From Streptosporangiaceae bacterium (GTDB taxonomy: Bacteria > Actinomycetota > Actinomycetes > Streptosporangiales > Streptosporangiaceae), in assembly GCA_030042885.1 (NCBI GenBank), contig JASHYW010000031.1:1-17241 (forward strand): 17,241 nucleotides of DNA, read 5' to 3'. The notes under the pieces are model-generated. The model was not told where the DNA came from, did not search any database, and was given only the letters and a program-made list of their open reading frames with translations. The position numbers and the translations under genes are program-made. The number at the start of each line of letters is the position of its first letter. Within the stretch, counting starts at the first letter, position 1. Below are positions 1 to 7,002 of this stretch, one piece after another.

Positions 1-8
1 GATGCGAA

Positions 9-26
9 CATAATGTGCATAATGTG
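9..26. repeat. Perfect tandem 9-mer, two copies
   Basis: The 9-mer CATAATGTG occurs twice head to tail, in an AT-rich patch that stands out from the roughly 70% GC surroundings. It lies outside any gene in this window, upstream of or between genes whose left neighbour is not visible. It could be a regulator binding site or part of a promoter, but no -35/-10 pair could be assigned with confidence. Confidence 0.5.
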
Positions 27-83
27 ATTTAGGCTGATGGTAAAGACGGTCGGCATAGTGTGTCAACAGAAGGTCCCCACGAA

Positions 84-104
84 TCCCGGCCGTCAGGGCC
101 GGGA
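84..104. terminator. Hairpin, possible terminator
   Basis: A perfect 8-bp inverted repeat, TCCCGGCC and GGCCGGGA, encloses a 5-nt loop. No T-tract follows on either strand, as is common for actinobacterial hairpin terminators. It lies between the minus-strand catabolic operon and whatever is left of the window, so it could terminate transcription from either side. Confidence 0.4.
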
Positions 105-200
105 GAAATAGGGAAGGTCAATCGGGCCGCTTTGCCGCCGATCTGCTCTTCCATGATTGCCAGCGGAGGGCGCCAGCCACGCGGCGTGACAACGCAAGCC

Positions 201-222
201 CGGCCCTTCAGCTTGAGGGCCG
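201..222 (-). terminator. Hairpin downstream of the catabolic operon
   Basis: CGGCCCT (201-207) pairs with AGGGCCG (216-222), with one more possible wobble pair and a short loop. It starts about 19 nt after the stop of the dehydrogenase gene on the minus strand, the right place for the operon terminator. There is no U-tract, so this is inference from position and stem strength. A second inverted repeat, AGCTGA/TCAGCT (226-246), overlaps the stop codon itself. Confidence 0.4.
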
Positions 223-240
223 AGAAGCTGACGGATCACA

Positions 241-1260
241 TCAGCTGGCCGTCCCGGCGCGTCCTGCCAGCTCCGCTGGCTCAGGACTGGCCGCCTCCGC
301 GGCGGTCCCGGTCGTCAGCTCGTAGCGCTCCACCAGCACCAGCAGTTCCGCCAGGAACCCGTCACGGAGCCGTTCAAGCTCGGCGACTGAGCGGCCGTCC
401 GCCTGGCGCTGGCAGCCCTCGATCATCCTGTCCCGCAGTTCGGGCGTGAGCGGCGGCGCTTGCAGCCTGGTCCACGGCTCTTCCAGGGCGGCCCCGAAGT
501 GGTCCAGCATGTGCGCCATGCCGCCGCCGCCTCCGGCCAGGTGGAACGTGAGACACGGGCCCATCAGCGCCCACCGTAGGCCCGGGCCGAAGGCGATCGC
601 GGCGTCGATCTCCTCCACGGTGGCCTCGCCCGCCGCGACCATGTGCAGCGCCTCCCGCCACATGGCCTCCTGCAGCCGGTTCCCCACGAAGCCAGGCAGT
701 TCCTGGCTCAGCCGCAGCGGGCGCTTGCCCGTGCTCGCGTAGAAGCGGACCAGCCAGTCGACGGCGGCCGGGTCGGTCCGCTCGCCGCCCACCACCTCGA
801 CCACGGGGATCAGGTAGGGCGGGTTGAACGGATGTCCGACCACGCAGCGTTCCGGGTGCTGGCAGTCGGCCTGCAGCATGGTCATGGCGAACCCCGACGT
901 GCTCGACGCGATGATCACCCCCGGCCGGGCGGCGCGGTCCGCGTCGGCCAGCACCCGCCGCTTGACCGGCCCGTCCTCCGGCGCGTTCTCCTGCACCAGG
1001 TCGGCATCGGCCACCGCGGCGGCCAGGCTGTCGTGGAAGATGAGCCGGTCCGGGCTCGCGCCCTCGCGCAGCCCCATCCGGCCCAGCAGCGGCCAGTTCG
1101 CCTCCACCATGCGGAGCAGGTCGGTACGCGCGTCAGGCGCCGGGTCGTAGACGTCGACGTCGAAGCCCGTGCGCAGGTAGTGCAGCGCCCACCCGCCGCC
1201 GATCACCCCGGCTCCTACGATCGCCACCCGGCGTGCCTGGTCCGGTTGTACAGCGGTCAT
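241..1260 (-). CDS. lcdH: L-carnitine dehydrogenase-like 3-hydroxyacyl-CoA dehydrogenase family protein
   Basis: A 339-aa NAD-dependent dehydrogenase predicted to oxidise the 3-hydroxyl of L-carnitine, or a close analogue, to 3-dehydrocarnitine in the cytoplasm. The N-terminal Rossmann fold shows GAGVIG (residues 16-21) and an acidic YDP at the end of beta-2. The catalytic region shows ASSTSG, GHPFNP with His143, and Glu155 in VEVVGGERT. The C-terminal helical part contains GLRWALMGP and RSVAELERLRD, which I recall as typical of L-carnitine dehydrogenases rather than of short-chain 3-hydroxyacyl-CoA dehydrogenases. ATG at 1260 is preferred over GTG at 1269 because GGAGG lies 10 nt upstream of the ATG but abuts the GTG. 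It is the last gene of the iclR-BKACE-hydrolase-dehydrogenase run, 33 bp after the hydrolase. The family call is firm; the exact substrate is inferred. Confidence 0.85.
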   Translation of the reverse strand: MTAVQPDQARRVAIVGAGVIGGGWALHYLRTGFDVDVYDPAPDARTDLLRMVEANWPLLGRMGLREGASPDRLIFHDSLAAAVADADLVQENAPEDGPVKRRVLADADRAARPGVIIASSTSGFAMTMLQADCQHPERCVVGHPFNPPYLIPVVEVVGGERTDPAAVDWLVRFYASTGKRPLRLSQELPGFVGNRLQEAMWREALHMVAAGEATVEEIDAAIAFGPGLRWALMGPCLTFHLAGGGGGMAHMLDHFGAALEEPWTRLQAPPLTPELRDRMIEGCQRQADGRSVAELERLRDGFLAELLVLVERYELTTGTAAEAASPEPAELAGRAGTAS

Positions 1261-1270
1261 CTGCACCACC

Positions 1271-1275
1271 CCTCC
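1271..1275 (-). promoter_or_regulatory. Shine-Dalgarno site that decides the dehydrogenase start
   Basis: GGAGG on the minus strand lies 10 nt before ATG 1260. It is directly next to the upstream GTG codons at 1264-1269, too close to serve them, so the ATG is the likely start. Confidence 0.55.
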
Positions 1276-1293
1276 AGCCCCTCACCCGTCTCG

Positions 1294-2079
1294 TTACGTG
1301 CCTGGCCCAGCCGGCTCGTGGTCGCATGCCTCGTCCAGCCAGCCGGCGATGAGCTCGCGCAACTCGGTCCGGTGCCAGGAGAAGGCGTGGTCGGCACCGT
1401 CCACCTCGACGTAGCGGCACCAAGGCCCGGCCCGCGCCCGCAGCTCGCGGGCCTGCGCGACAGGCACCCACCAGTCCTCGGTTCCGTGCACGACCAGCAG
1501 CGGCCTGGGCGAGATGGCGGCCACGGCGTCCAGCGGGTCCAGCCGCCGCGCCACCTCCTCCAGCTGGGCGGTGAATTCGGTCGGCGTGGCCTGAAGGAAC
1601 CTGGTGAACTCGTTCTCCACCAGCTCGGGGTCCAGCCTGAGGCTGGTGCTGAGCCGCGCGGGCGCGCCATACACGGCCACCGCGCGCAGCCGGGGTTCCC
1701 GGGCCGCGGTCACGATGGCGGCCCAGCCGCCCATGCTGTGGCCGACCACCGCGATCCGGCCGGAGTCCACCTCCGGGTCGTCGGTCAGGTAGTCAACCGC
1801 CGCGATCACGTCGTGGGGAATGGTACGCAGGTCGTAGCGGCCCGCGCTGCCCCAGCAGCCGCGGTAGTGGAACACCAGCGAATTCCAGCCCCGGTCTCGC
1901 AGCAGGACCGCGAGGTCGAGGCCCTTCTCCAGGCCCGGGCAGCCGTGCAGCAGCAGCACGGTGGGCTTCGGCTCCTCGCCGCGGGCCAGGTAGAAAGTGC
2001 CGACCAGGCGATGCCCTCCGCTGTCGAAGGTAACGCCGACAATGCCCTCGTGTTCTAGGTGCAGCTCAGTAGCCCACAT
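1294..2079 (-). CDS. Alpha/beta hydrolase, possible acyl-CoA thioesterase of the carnitine-like pathway
   Basis: A 261-aa single-domain alpha/beta hydrolase. The oxyanion-hole motif HGCPG is at 45-49, the nucleophile elbow GHSMGG has Ser115, and the acid and base appear to be Asp202 (HGTEDWW) and His231 (GADHAF). There is no signal peptide, so it is cytoplasmic, and there is no lid domain to suggest a lipase. ATG 2079 was chosen because homology starts just after it and it overlaps the end of the BKACE gene by 14 bp, suggesting translational coupling. The open frame runs further upstream, but that part is a shadow of the BKACE gene. Sitting between BKACE and dehydrogenase, it occupies the place of the betainyl-CoA thioesterase of the known carnitine pathway, but no sequence feature proves a CoA substrate. 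It could equally be a general esterase or dienelactone-hydrolase-like enzyme. Confidence 0.8.
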   Translation of the reverse strand: MWATELHLEHEGIVGVTFDSGGHRLVGTFYLARGEEPKPTVLLLHGCPGLEKGLDLAVLLRDRGWNSLVFHYRGCWGSAGRYDLRTIPHDVIAAVDYLTDDPEVDSGRIAVVGHSMGGWAAIVTAAREPRLRAVAVYGAPARLSTSLRLDPELVENEFTRFLQATPTEFTAQLEEVARRLDPLDAVAAISPRPLLVVHGTEDWWVPVAQARELRARAGPWCRYVEVDGADHAFSWHRTELRELIAGWLDEACDHEPAGPGT

Positions 2080-2998
2080 TGTCCAGGCCCTTGAGGCCCA
2101 GCATTTCCCGGGCTTCGGCCGGGGTGGCCACCTCCAGTGACAGCGCCTCGAGGATTCCCCTGATCTTGGTGACCTGGCTGGCGTTGGACTCGGCGATCTC
2201 GCCCTTGCCCAGGTAGAGGCTGTCCTCCAGGCCCACGCGGACATGCGAGCCCATGATCGCCGCCGCGGTGACGATGCCCATCTGGTAGCGGCCCGCCCCT
2301 AGGGTGGACCACTGGTAGGCGTCACCGAGCAGCCGGTCGGCGGTCCGCTTCATGTGGACGATGTGGTCGACGTCCGGGCCGATGCCGCCCATGGTCCCGA
2401 AGATGGTCTGCACGAAGACCGGCGGCTGGACCAGCCCCTGGTCCAGGTAGTAGGCGAGGGTGTACAGGTGGGAGGTGTCGTACGCCTCGGCCTCGAACCG
2501 GCTGCCGGTCTGCGGCCCGACCACCTTGAGCATGTATTCGATATCGGCATAGGTCGAGATGAAGGGCTCGGCCCGGGTGGACTCCAGGTACGGCTCTTCC
2601 CAGCCGTACTTGAACCGGCCCTTGTAGCGGTCGATCATCGGGAAGCTGCCGTAGTTCATCGTGCCCAGGTTCAGCGTGCACAGCTCCGGCTTCAGCTCGA
2701 GCACGGGTTGCAGCCGCTCCGCCACCGTCATGCCGGTTCCCCCGCCGGTGGAGAAGCTCACTACCACGTCGCTGCGTGCCTTGATCCCCTTCGCGTACTC
2801 GGCGAACAGCGCCGCGTCGGGCGAGGGACTGCCGTCGTCCGGGTTCCTCGCGTGCAGGTGTAGCACCGCGGCACCCGCCTCCGCTGCGGCTACGCCCTGG
2901 TCGACGATGTCACTGACCGTGTATGGAAGGTAGGGCGACATCGACGGGGTATGTCCGGAGCCGGTGAGCGCGCAGGTAATGATGACCTTGCCTGCCAT
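2066..2998 (-). CDS. Beta-keto acid cleavage enzyme (BKACE, DUF849 family)
   Basis: A 310-aa TIM-barrel Zn enzyme. BKACEs transfer acetyl from acetyl-CoA to a 3-keto acid, giving acetoacetate and a new acyl-CoA. Zn ligands are visible as HLH (His47, His49) and Glu258 in RVGLEDS, with Arg254 and Asp259 matching the conserved R..ED triad of the 3-keto-5-aminohexanoate cleavage enzyme Kce. STGGG (83-87) and a GTMNYG segment (112-117) are also family-like. The Glu near position 14 that Kce uses for the amino group is Gly15 here, so an aminohexanoate substrate is unlikely. An aromatic stretch FKYGWEEPY (129-137) is not something I recall from the classical carnitine enzyme CdhC. The start has AGAGG 7 nt upstream. 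Next to a carnitine-dehydrogenase-like gene, 3-dehydrocarnitine or an analogue is the likeliest substrate; this is inference. Confidence 0.85.
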   Translation of the reverse strand: MAGKVIITCALTGSGHTPSMSPYLPYTVSDIVDQGVAAAEAGAAVLHLHARNPDDGSPSPDAALFAEYAKGIKARSDVVVSFSTGGGTGMTVAERLQPVLELKPELCTLNLGTMNYGSFPMIDRYKGRFKYGWEEPYLESTRAEPFISTYADIEYMLKVVGPQTGSRFEAEAYDTSHLYTLAYYLDQGLVQPPVFVQTIFGTMGGIGPDVDHIVHMKRTADRLLGDAYQWSTLGAGRYQMGIVTAAAIMGSHVRVGLEDSLYLGKGEIAESNASQVTKIRGILEALSLEVATPAEAREMLGLKGLDNVGY

Positions 2999-3005
2999 CG
3001 TGCCA

Positions 3006-3010
3006 CCTCT
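3006..3010 (-). promoter_or_regulatory. Ribosome binding site of the BKACE gene
   Basis: AGAGG on the minus strand with 7 nt to ATG 2998. It fixes the start of the first enzyme gene after the regulator. Confidence 0.6.
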
Positions 3011-3019
3011 TCGTGTTCA

Positions 3020-3056
3020 CGATACGAACGTTTTGTTACTCATGTGCAGCGTATCG
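3020..3056. promoter_or_regulatory. Candidate operator: spaced inverted 7-mers before the BKACE gene
   Basis: CGATACG (3020-3026) and its reverse complement CGTATCG (3050-3056) lie 23 bp apart, their centres 30 bp apart or about three helical turns. An AACGTT palindrome follows the first half-site directly and a CGTG-TT-CACG palindrome overlaps its other side. This is the only AT-rich stretch between the regulator stop and the BKACE start. The arrangement suits a dimeric or tetrameric regulator such as the IclR protein encoded next door. It is position-based inference; no consensus for this regulator is known to me. Confidence 0.4.
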
Positions 3057-3112
3057 ACCTGCTCGGCACCGGTCAATATGCCAGCAGGCCTGCGCTGCAA
3101 GCCAGCGCGGAA

Positions 3113-3919
3113 TCAGTCGAGCAGGTCGCGGATCTCGCTCGCGGTCTTGACGGCCTCCCGGCCGATCTCGCGCAGCCGCCGCGCCGAATTCATCGGCGCG
3201 GGGCCCCAGACGTTGACGACCGCGATCGGCGAGCGCCTGGAGTTCAGCACGGCCGCTGACGCGCCGGAGGAGAACTCCTCGTACTCCCGGTCGCACAGCG
3301 CGAACCCGGCCCGGCGGACCTCGGAGAGCTCACGTTCCAGCTCTTCCCGGTCGGTGACGGTGTGATCGGTATAGCGCGGCAGTTCCGTCGGCAGGATGGC
3401 GTCCCGCTCGTCACGGCCGAGCCAGGCCAGGAACACCTTGCCGCCGGAAGTGGCATGCAGCGGCAGCGGCTTATCCAGCCAGTTCGGCGCCATCATGTTC
3501 GGCGGCTCGACCTGGTCGACGTAGACGAGATTGAACCGCCGGGCAACGGCGAGCGTGACCGCCTCCCCGGTGCGCAGGCACAGGTGGGCCAGCAGCGGCC
3601 GGACCCGGCGGATCAGCGCGTCGTCGGTCACGGCCGACGCGACCACCGTGGCGCCGTAGCCGACCGTGTACCGTTGCGTGACCGCGTCCCGGTCGACCAG
3701 TCCGTGATGCTCGAGCGTGCGCAGCAGCCGCCATGCGGTGGCCCGGTTGATGCCGCAGCGGCGGGCCAGTTCCAGTACGGTCGGCGGCGTGCTGCTCGCG
3801 GCGACGGCCTTCAGCAGCACGATGGCCCGGTCGACCGCCTGAATGCGCTGGACGCCATCGGTAACCGGACCAGGCACTTCGGCGGTGCCCGCCACTGGGC
3901 CTGACATAAGGTGCAGCAT
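3113..3919 (-). CDS. IclR family transcriptional regulator
   Basis: A 268-aa regulator. A winged helix-turn-helix (about 25-85: AVDRAIVLLKAV, ELARRCGINRATAWRLLRTLEHHGLV) is followed by an IclR effector-binding domain with the usual LHATSGGKVFLAWL and CDREYEEFSSGASAAVLN segments. It probably senses a small acid linked to the pathway encoded just downstream. The frame is open for another 70 codons, but those overlap the divergent transporter region and encode only a low-complexity repeat. ATG 3919 or ATG 3907 (264 aa) are the realistic starts; 3919 has a weak GGA about 9 nt upstream. It is on the same strand as the enzyme genes with a 114-bp gap holding the candidate operator, so it may control them and itself. 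Activator or repressor cannot be told from sequence. Confidence 0.88.
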   Translation of the reverse strand: MLHLMSGPVAGTAEVPGPVTDGVQRIQAVDRAIVLLKAVAASSTPPTVLELARRCGINRATAWRLLRTLEHHGLVDRDAVTQRYTVGYGATVVASAVTDDALIRRVRPLLAHLCLRTGEAVTLAVARRFNLVYVDQVEPPNMMAPNWLDKPLPLHATSGGKVFLAWLGRDERDAILPTELPRYTDHTVTDREELERELSEVRRAGFALCDREYEEFSSGASAAVLNSRRSPIAVVNVWGPAPMNSARRLREIGREAVKTASEIRDLLD

Positions 3920-4021
3920 AGCCACGATCCGTATGCGAGCCGAAGGGGCGCGGTGCCGCCTGGACTGAAGGATGCAGGGGGAAGGGGAGGTGGGTGGCGA
4001 GCGACGAGGCCCCGCCGCTAG

Positions 4022-4092
4022 AGGCGGCCAGGACAGCCCCGCCGCCACAGGCGGCCAGGACAGCCCCGCCGCCACAGGCGGCCAGGACAGCA
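4022..4092. repeat. 27-bp tandem repeat, about 2.6 copies, before the EamA transporter
   Basis: Two perfect 27-bp units (4022-4048, 4049-4075) are followed by a partial third that diverges near 4092. The unit starts AGGCGGCCAGGACAGCCCCG. Read in the transporter frame it gives a 9-residue unit with GGQDSP; read on the other strand it gives SWPP-rich peptide. A length divisible by three keeps the frame, so copy-number change would be tolerated if it were translated. It sits in the divergent region between iclR and the transporter and may instead be untranslated. Confidence 0.8.
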
Positions 4093-4133
4093 AGGCGGCG
4101 CCTCGAGGCACCCCGGAGGCGAGCGGCAAGCAG

Positions 4134-5078
4134 ATGACCTACGGATTGCTTGCCGCCCTCAGCTGGGGAGTCTCCACCTTGCTGGCCGCTGTGGCGGCGC
4201 GGCGCATCGGCACCCTGCGCACCGTGGTGCTCGGCGAGGCCGCCGGGCTGGTCGGTTACCTGACCCTGTTCTTTCTCGGCCACTTCTCCCTGTGCGGCGT
4301 GGGGACCACGGCCTGGCTGCTGGTCCTGGCCGGGATGATCGGAGTCGTGGGCTACCTCGCGCTCTACCGCGGTCTGGAGTCCGGGCATGTCGGCCTGGTC
4401 AGCGCGATCTCCGCGTGCTATGGCGGGGTGATCGCGGTGCTGTCTGTCGTGCTGCTCCGCGAGCAGCTGACCGTGGATGCCACGGTGGGCATCGTGGCCA
4501 CGGTGGCCGGCGTCATGCTGGCGGTGATGCGCCGCGCGACCACGCCCGTCCCCGGCGAGCCTGCCGCCAGGGACCCAGCCAGCGGGATGCCGGCCTCGGC
4601 CACGGCGGTTCCAGCCGAGCCGGCCCCGGTCGCGGCGGCCGCGATGGTGGCCGCACCAGCCATCGGCGCGGCGTTCGGCTTGGTCGCGGCGCTCTGCTAC
4701 GGCGTCGGCGGGTTCATGATCGGCCGTTACACGCGCAGCCTCGGCTGGCTGGTCCCGGTCGTGGTGGCCCGCGGCGGCGCGATGGTGCTGCTGCTCGGGC
4801 TGCTCGCTACCCCCCTGCGCGGGCCAGCCGGGACCCGCCTGGCACCGGGGCTCGCCTGGGCCCTCGCCGCAGGCGCGGTCGATGCGGCCGGGCTTATCTT
4901 CTTCGCCCGCGGCGGCCAGGTCGGGCTCGTGGCCGTGACCGCGGCCGTGTCGAGCGCGTACCCGGTCATCCCGCTGGTGGGCGGGTTGCTGATATTCCGC
5001 GAGCGGCTGCTGCCCCAGCAGGTCGGCGGGGCGATGCTGATCCTGGCCGGCCTCATCCTGCTCGGCCTCGGCTCGTAA
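4134..5078 (+). CDS. EamA/DMT-family transporter
   Basis: A 314-aa integral membrane protein of the drug/metabolite transporter superfamily with about ten hydrophobic segments in two EamA halves. The halves are separated by an Ala/Pro-rich linker (about residues 130-175) that is longer than usual. Family motifs include LYRGLESGHVGLVSAIS with EQLTVDATVGIVATVAGV in the first half, and FARGGQVGLVAVTAAVSSAYPVIPLVGG with ERLLPQQVGGAMLILAGL in the second. ATG 4134 places the first membrane helix directly after the start, as is usual for the family. The frame is open back to ATG 3972, which would add 54 residues made mostly of the 27-bp repeat; neither start has an ideal ribosome site (GGAGG is 14 nt from 4134). 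It is divergent from the IclR gene, so it may move a substrate or product of the catabolic cluster, but specificity is not readable. Confidence 0.85.
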   Translation: MTYGLLAALSWGVSTLLAAVAARRIGTLRTVVLGEAAGLVGYLTLFFLGHFSLCGVGTTAWLLVLAGMIGVVGYLALYRGLESGHVGLVSAISACYGGVIAVLSVVLLREQLTVDATVGIVATVAGVMLAVMRRATTPVPGEPAARDPASGMPASATAVPAEPAPVAAAAMVAAPAIGAAFGLVAALCYGVGGFMIGRYTRSLGWLVPVVVARGGAMVLLLGLLATPLRGPAGTRLAPGLAWALAAGAVDAAGLIFFARGGQVGLVAVTAAVSSAYPVIPLVGGLLIFRERLLPQQVGGAMLILAGLILLGLGS

Positions 5079-5145
5079 CCGCGAGCGTGGGCGGCTGACC
5101 CTGGCCGTGGCCGGGAGCCGGGCCTCCTCGGTGCATGATGGGCAG

Positions 5146-5700
5146 ATGCCACTGTTCGCCTTCGAAGGCCACCAGCCGGATGTCAGCCCCGCCGCGTGGA
5201 TCGCACCGACCGCCACCCTGGTCGGGGACGTGCGCGTGGAGGCGGAGGCATCGGTCTGGTACGGGGCCGTGCTGCGGGCCGATTTCGGGCCGATCCTGGT
5301 CCGGCGCGGGGCGAACATCCAGGACGGATCGATCCTGCACGGCGGGAGCGACCCGGTAACCGAGGTGGGTGAGGGAGCGACCATCGGTCACCTGTGCGTC
5401 GTTCATGGCGCGGTCATCGGCGCCGAAGCGCTCGTGGGCAACGGCGCCACCGTGCTCGACGGCGCGGTTGTGGGCCGCCGCTCACTGGTCGCGGCCGGCT
5501 GTACCGTGCCGCCGGCGATGATCATCGGTGACGGCATGCTGGCCGCCGGAGTTCCCGCGCGGATCGTCGGCGAGATCACCGCTGGGGCGAAGCAGTGGGT
5601 GGAGACGAATCCCGGCCTCTACCGTGAGCTGGCCCGGCGGCACGCTGCCGGGGTCCGTCCCGTCCCTGAGCCTCAGATCGGTGATGAGCCCTGGATAGCC
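5146..5700 (+). CDS. Gamma-carbonic anhydrase-like hexapeptide-repeat protein, no in-frame stop near its end
   Basis: About 185 residues form a left-handed beta-helix protein of the YrdA/PaaY/gamma-carbonic anhydrase group. Hexapeptide turns run from about 18 to 142, and the three metal-ligand histidines are retained: His65 (SILHGG), His82 (TIGH) and His87 (VVHG). A C-terminal helix (about 150-168) ends in ELARRHAAG, where such proteins normally stop. Here no stop follows: the frame stays open through an aldolase remnant and an antisense methyltransferase to a TGA at 7030-7032. The feature end is therefore the approximate end of homology. A one- or two-base indel before 5696 would bring in TAG (5696-5698) or TGA (5712-5714). 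ATG 5146 begins the conserved domain; GTG 5107 is an alternative. The fold is clear; carbonic anhydrase activity is not established for most of this group. Confidence 0.75.
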
Positions 5701-5801
5701 CGCCGGGGGTTTGACGGGTTACCATCGCCCGGACGCCACCGGCAGCCGCCGGGCGTTGTGAGCCTGCGAGTCTGCCGTAACGGCCGGGGGGATGGTGCGT
5801 C

Positions 5802-6244
5802 ATGGACAAGGACCTGGCTGAGCAGGTGGCTGAGATCGCCCAGCGCGTCGTGGCCAGCGGGGCGATCTCCGCCAACGGGCACGGCAACGTCAGCGTGCGG
5901 GTACCGGGTGCGGAGGAGATGTACTTCACCGCTGGCCCGTCGCTGCGCGGGCACCCCGCCTCGGCCGTCGTGCGGGTGGGGCTGGGTCGGCCGAAGCAGT
6001 GGCCAACATCCGCCGTGCCGTCACCCCGGGAGTCCCGGCCGTGCTGCTGGCCAACCATGGCGTCCTGGTCTTCCACCGCACCCCCGATCTGGCCATCCTG
6101 GTCGGCAGCGTCGTCGAGGAGGCCGCGCAGGCCGACATCAACACCAGCGGGCTCGGCGGCCCCGTGGAAGTCCCGCCCGATATGCGGGCCGCGGCCTTGC
6201 AGCGGGCCATGGCCTTCGAAAGCCGGGGAACGGTCCACGCCTGA
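5802..6244 (+). pseudogene. Class II aldolase/adducin-family gene, internal deletion and frame change
   Basis: The first part (from ATG 5802, with a GGGGGGAT ribosome site) reads as the N-terminus of a class II aldolase-like protein: DLAEQVAEIAQRVVAS, then SANGHGNVSVRVPG and FTAGPSLRGHPASAVVRVGL. From about 5980 the family sequence continues in another frame (+2 relative): SAEAVANIRRAV, PAVLLANHGVLVFHRTPDLA and a C-terminus ending at TGA 6242-6244. The middle segment normally found between these, with the zinc-binding HxH and the active-site region, is missing; I estimate 80-100 residues from memory of the family. An out-of-frame deletion with its junction near 5975-5990 explains both facts. 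The product would be inactive. The gene is codirectional with the hexapeptide gene upstream and convergent with the methyltransferase 20 bp away. Confidence 0.8.
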
Positions 6245-6264
6245 CCTGCTCGGCTGGCTCGCGG

Positions 6265-7002
6265 TCAGCCGGCGGGCTTCTCCCAGACCGATACGTGCTG
6301 GCGGCTTTCGCCGGTGAAGGGTTCCCGGCCCCACCCGGCCCACCGTTCGCGCAGCCGCAGGCCCGCGATCTGGGCCATCAGGTCCAGTTCGGCGGGCCAC
6401 ACGTAGCGGAACGGAATCGAGGTGTACTCGCCGCGGCCGCCGGTGAACTCGACGTAGTGCCCGCGCATTTCCTGCGTCGCGACGTCGTAGGAGTAGGCCA
6501 CCCATCGTGCTGGGCTTACATGCCACGGCAGGATGTTCTGCCCGGGCGGCAGCCTGCGCAGCTCGGGAACCCTGACCTCGATCACGAAGCAGCCGCCGGG
6601 CTCGAGGTGCGCCGCCACGTTGCCGAAGCAGGCCACCTGGGCCTCCTGCGTCGTCAGGTTCATGATCGTGTTGAACACCAGGTAGGCGACGGAGAACGTC
6701 CCGTCTACCCTGGTGGTCGCGAAGTCGCCGATCGTCACCCCGATCGCGTCGCCGCCGGGCTTGGCGCGAAGCCGGGCCACCATCGCCCGGGACATGTCGA
6801 TGCCGTGGACCGGGACGCCGCGCTGCGCCAAGGGCAGGGCGATGCGTCCGGTCCCGATGCCCAATTCCAGTGCCCGGCCGCCGTCGGCCAGCTCGGCCAG
6901 GAAGCGGACCACCGCGTTCACGGCGCCCGGCTCGAAGATCTCCGCCGACTCGTCGTACGTCGCCGCGGCACGCTCGCCGAAGTAGCCGTCCTCATCGTCC
7001 AT
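6265..7002 (-). CDS. Class I SAM-dependent methyltransferase
   Basis: A 245-aa Rossmann-fold methyltransferase. Motif I is ALELGIGTGRIAL (44-56), the acidic residue that binds the SAM ribose is Asp69 (GIDMS), and the following strand regions TIGDFATTRV and SVAYLVFNTIMNL fit motifs II and III. The HLEPGGCFVIEV segment is typical of the UbiE/Methyltransf_25 group. The C-terminal third (about 150-240) is beta-rich and presumably covers the acceptor, which cannot be named. ATG 7002 begins the conserved N-terminus, DGYFGERAAATYDES; a GAGG lies about 12 nt upstream. It is codirectional with the thioesterase-like gene, separated by about 180 bp with no visible gene. Confidence 0.85.
   Translation of the reverse strand: MDDEDGYFGERAAATYDESAEIFEPGAVNAVVRFLAELADGGRALELGIGTGRIALPLAQRGVPVHGIDMSRAMVARLRAKPGGDAIGVTIGDFATTRVDGTFSVAYLVFNTIMNLTTQEAQVACFGNVAAHLEPGGCFVIEVRVPELRRLPPGQNILPWHVSPARWVAYSYDVATQEMRGHYVEFTGGRGEYTSIPFRYVWPAELDLMAQIAGLRLRERWAGWGREPFTGESRQHVSVWEKPAG

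Noticed and set aside
643..2058. A 471-codon plus-strand frame opposite the dehydrogenase and hydrolase
   Set aside because: Shadow of two well-supported minus-strand genes; the translation has no recognisable family sequence.
4022..4092. Possible CRISPR-like array
   Set aside because: The 27-bp units are directly adjacent with no spacers, so it is a simple tandem repeat.
3471..5384. A 637-codon minus-strand frame across the IclR and EamA genes
   Set aside because: It is antisense to the transporter and hexapeptide gene, is rich in Arg/Gly/His/Gln without any domain, and arises from the absence of stops in high-GC DNA.
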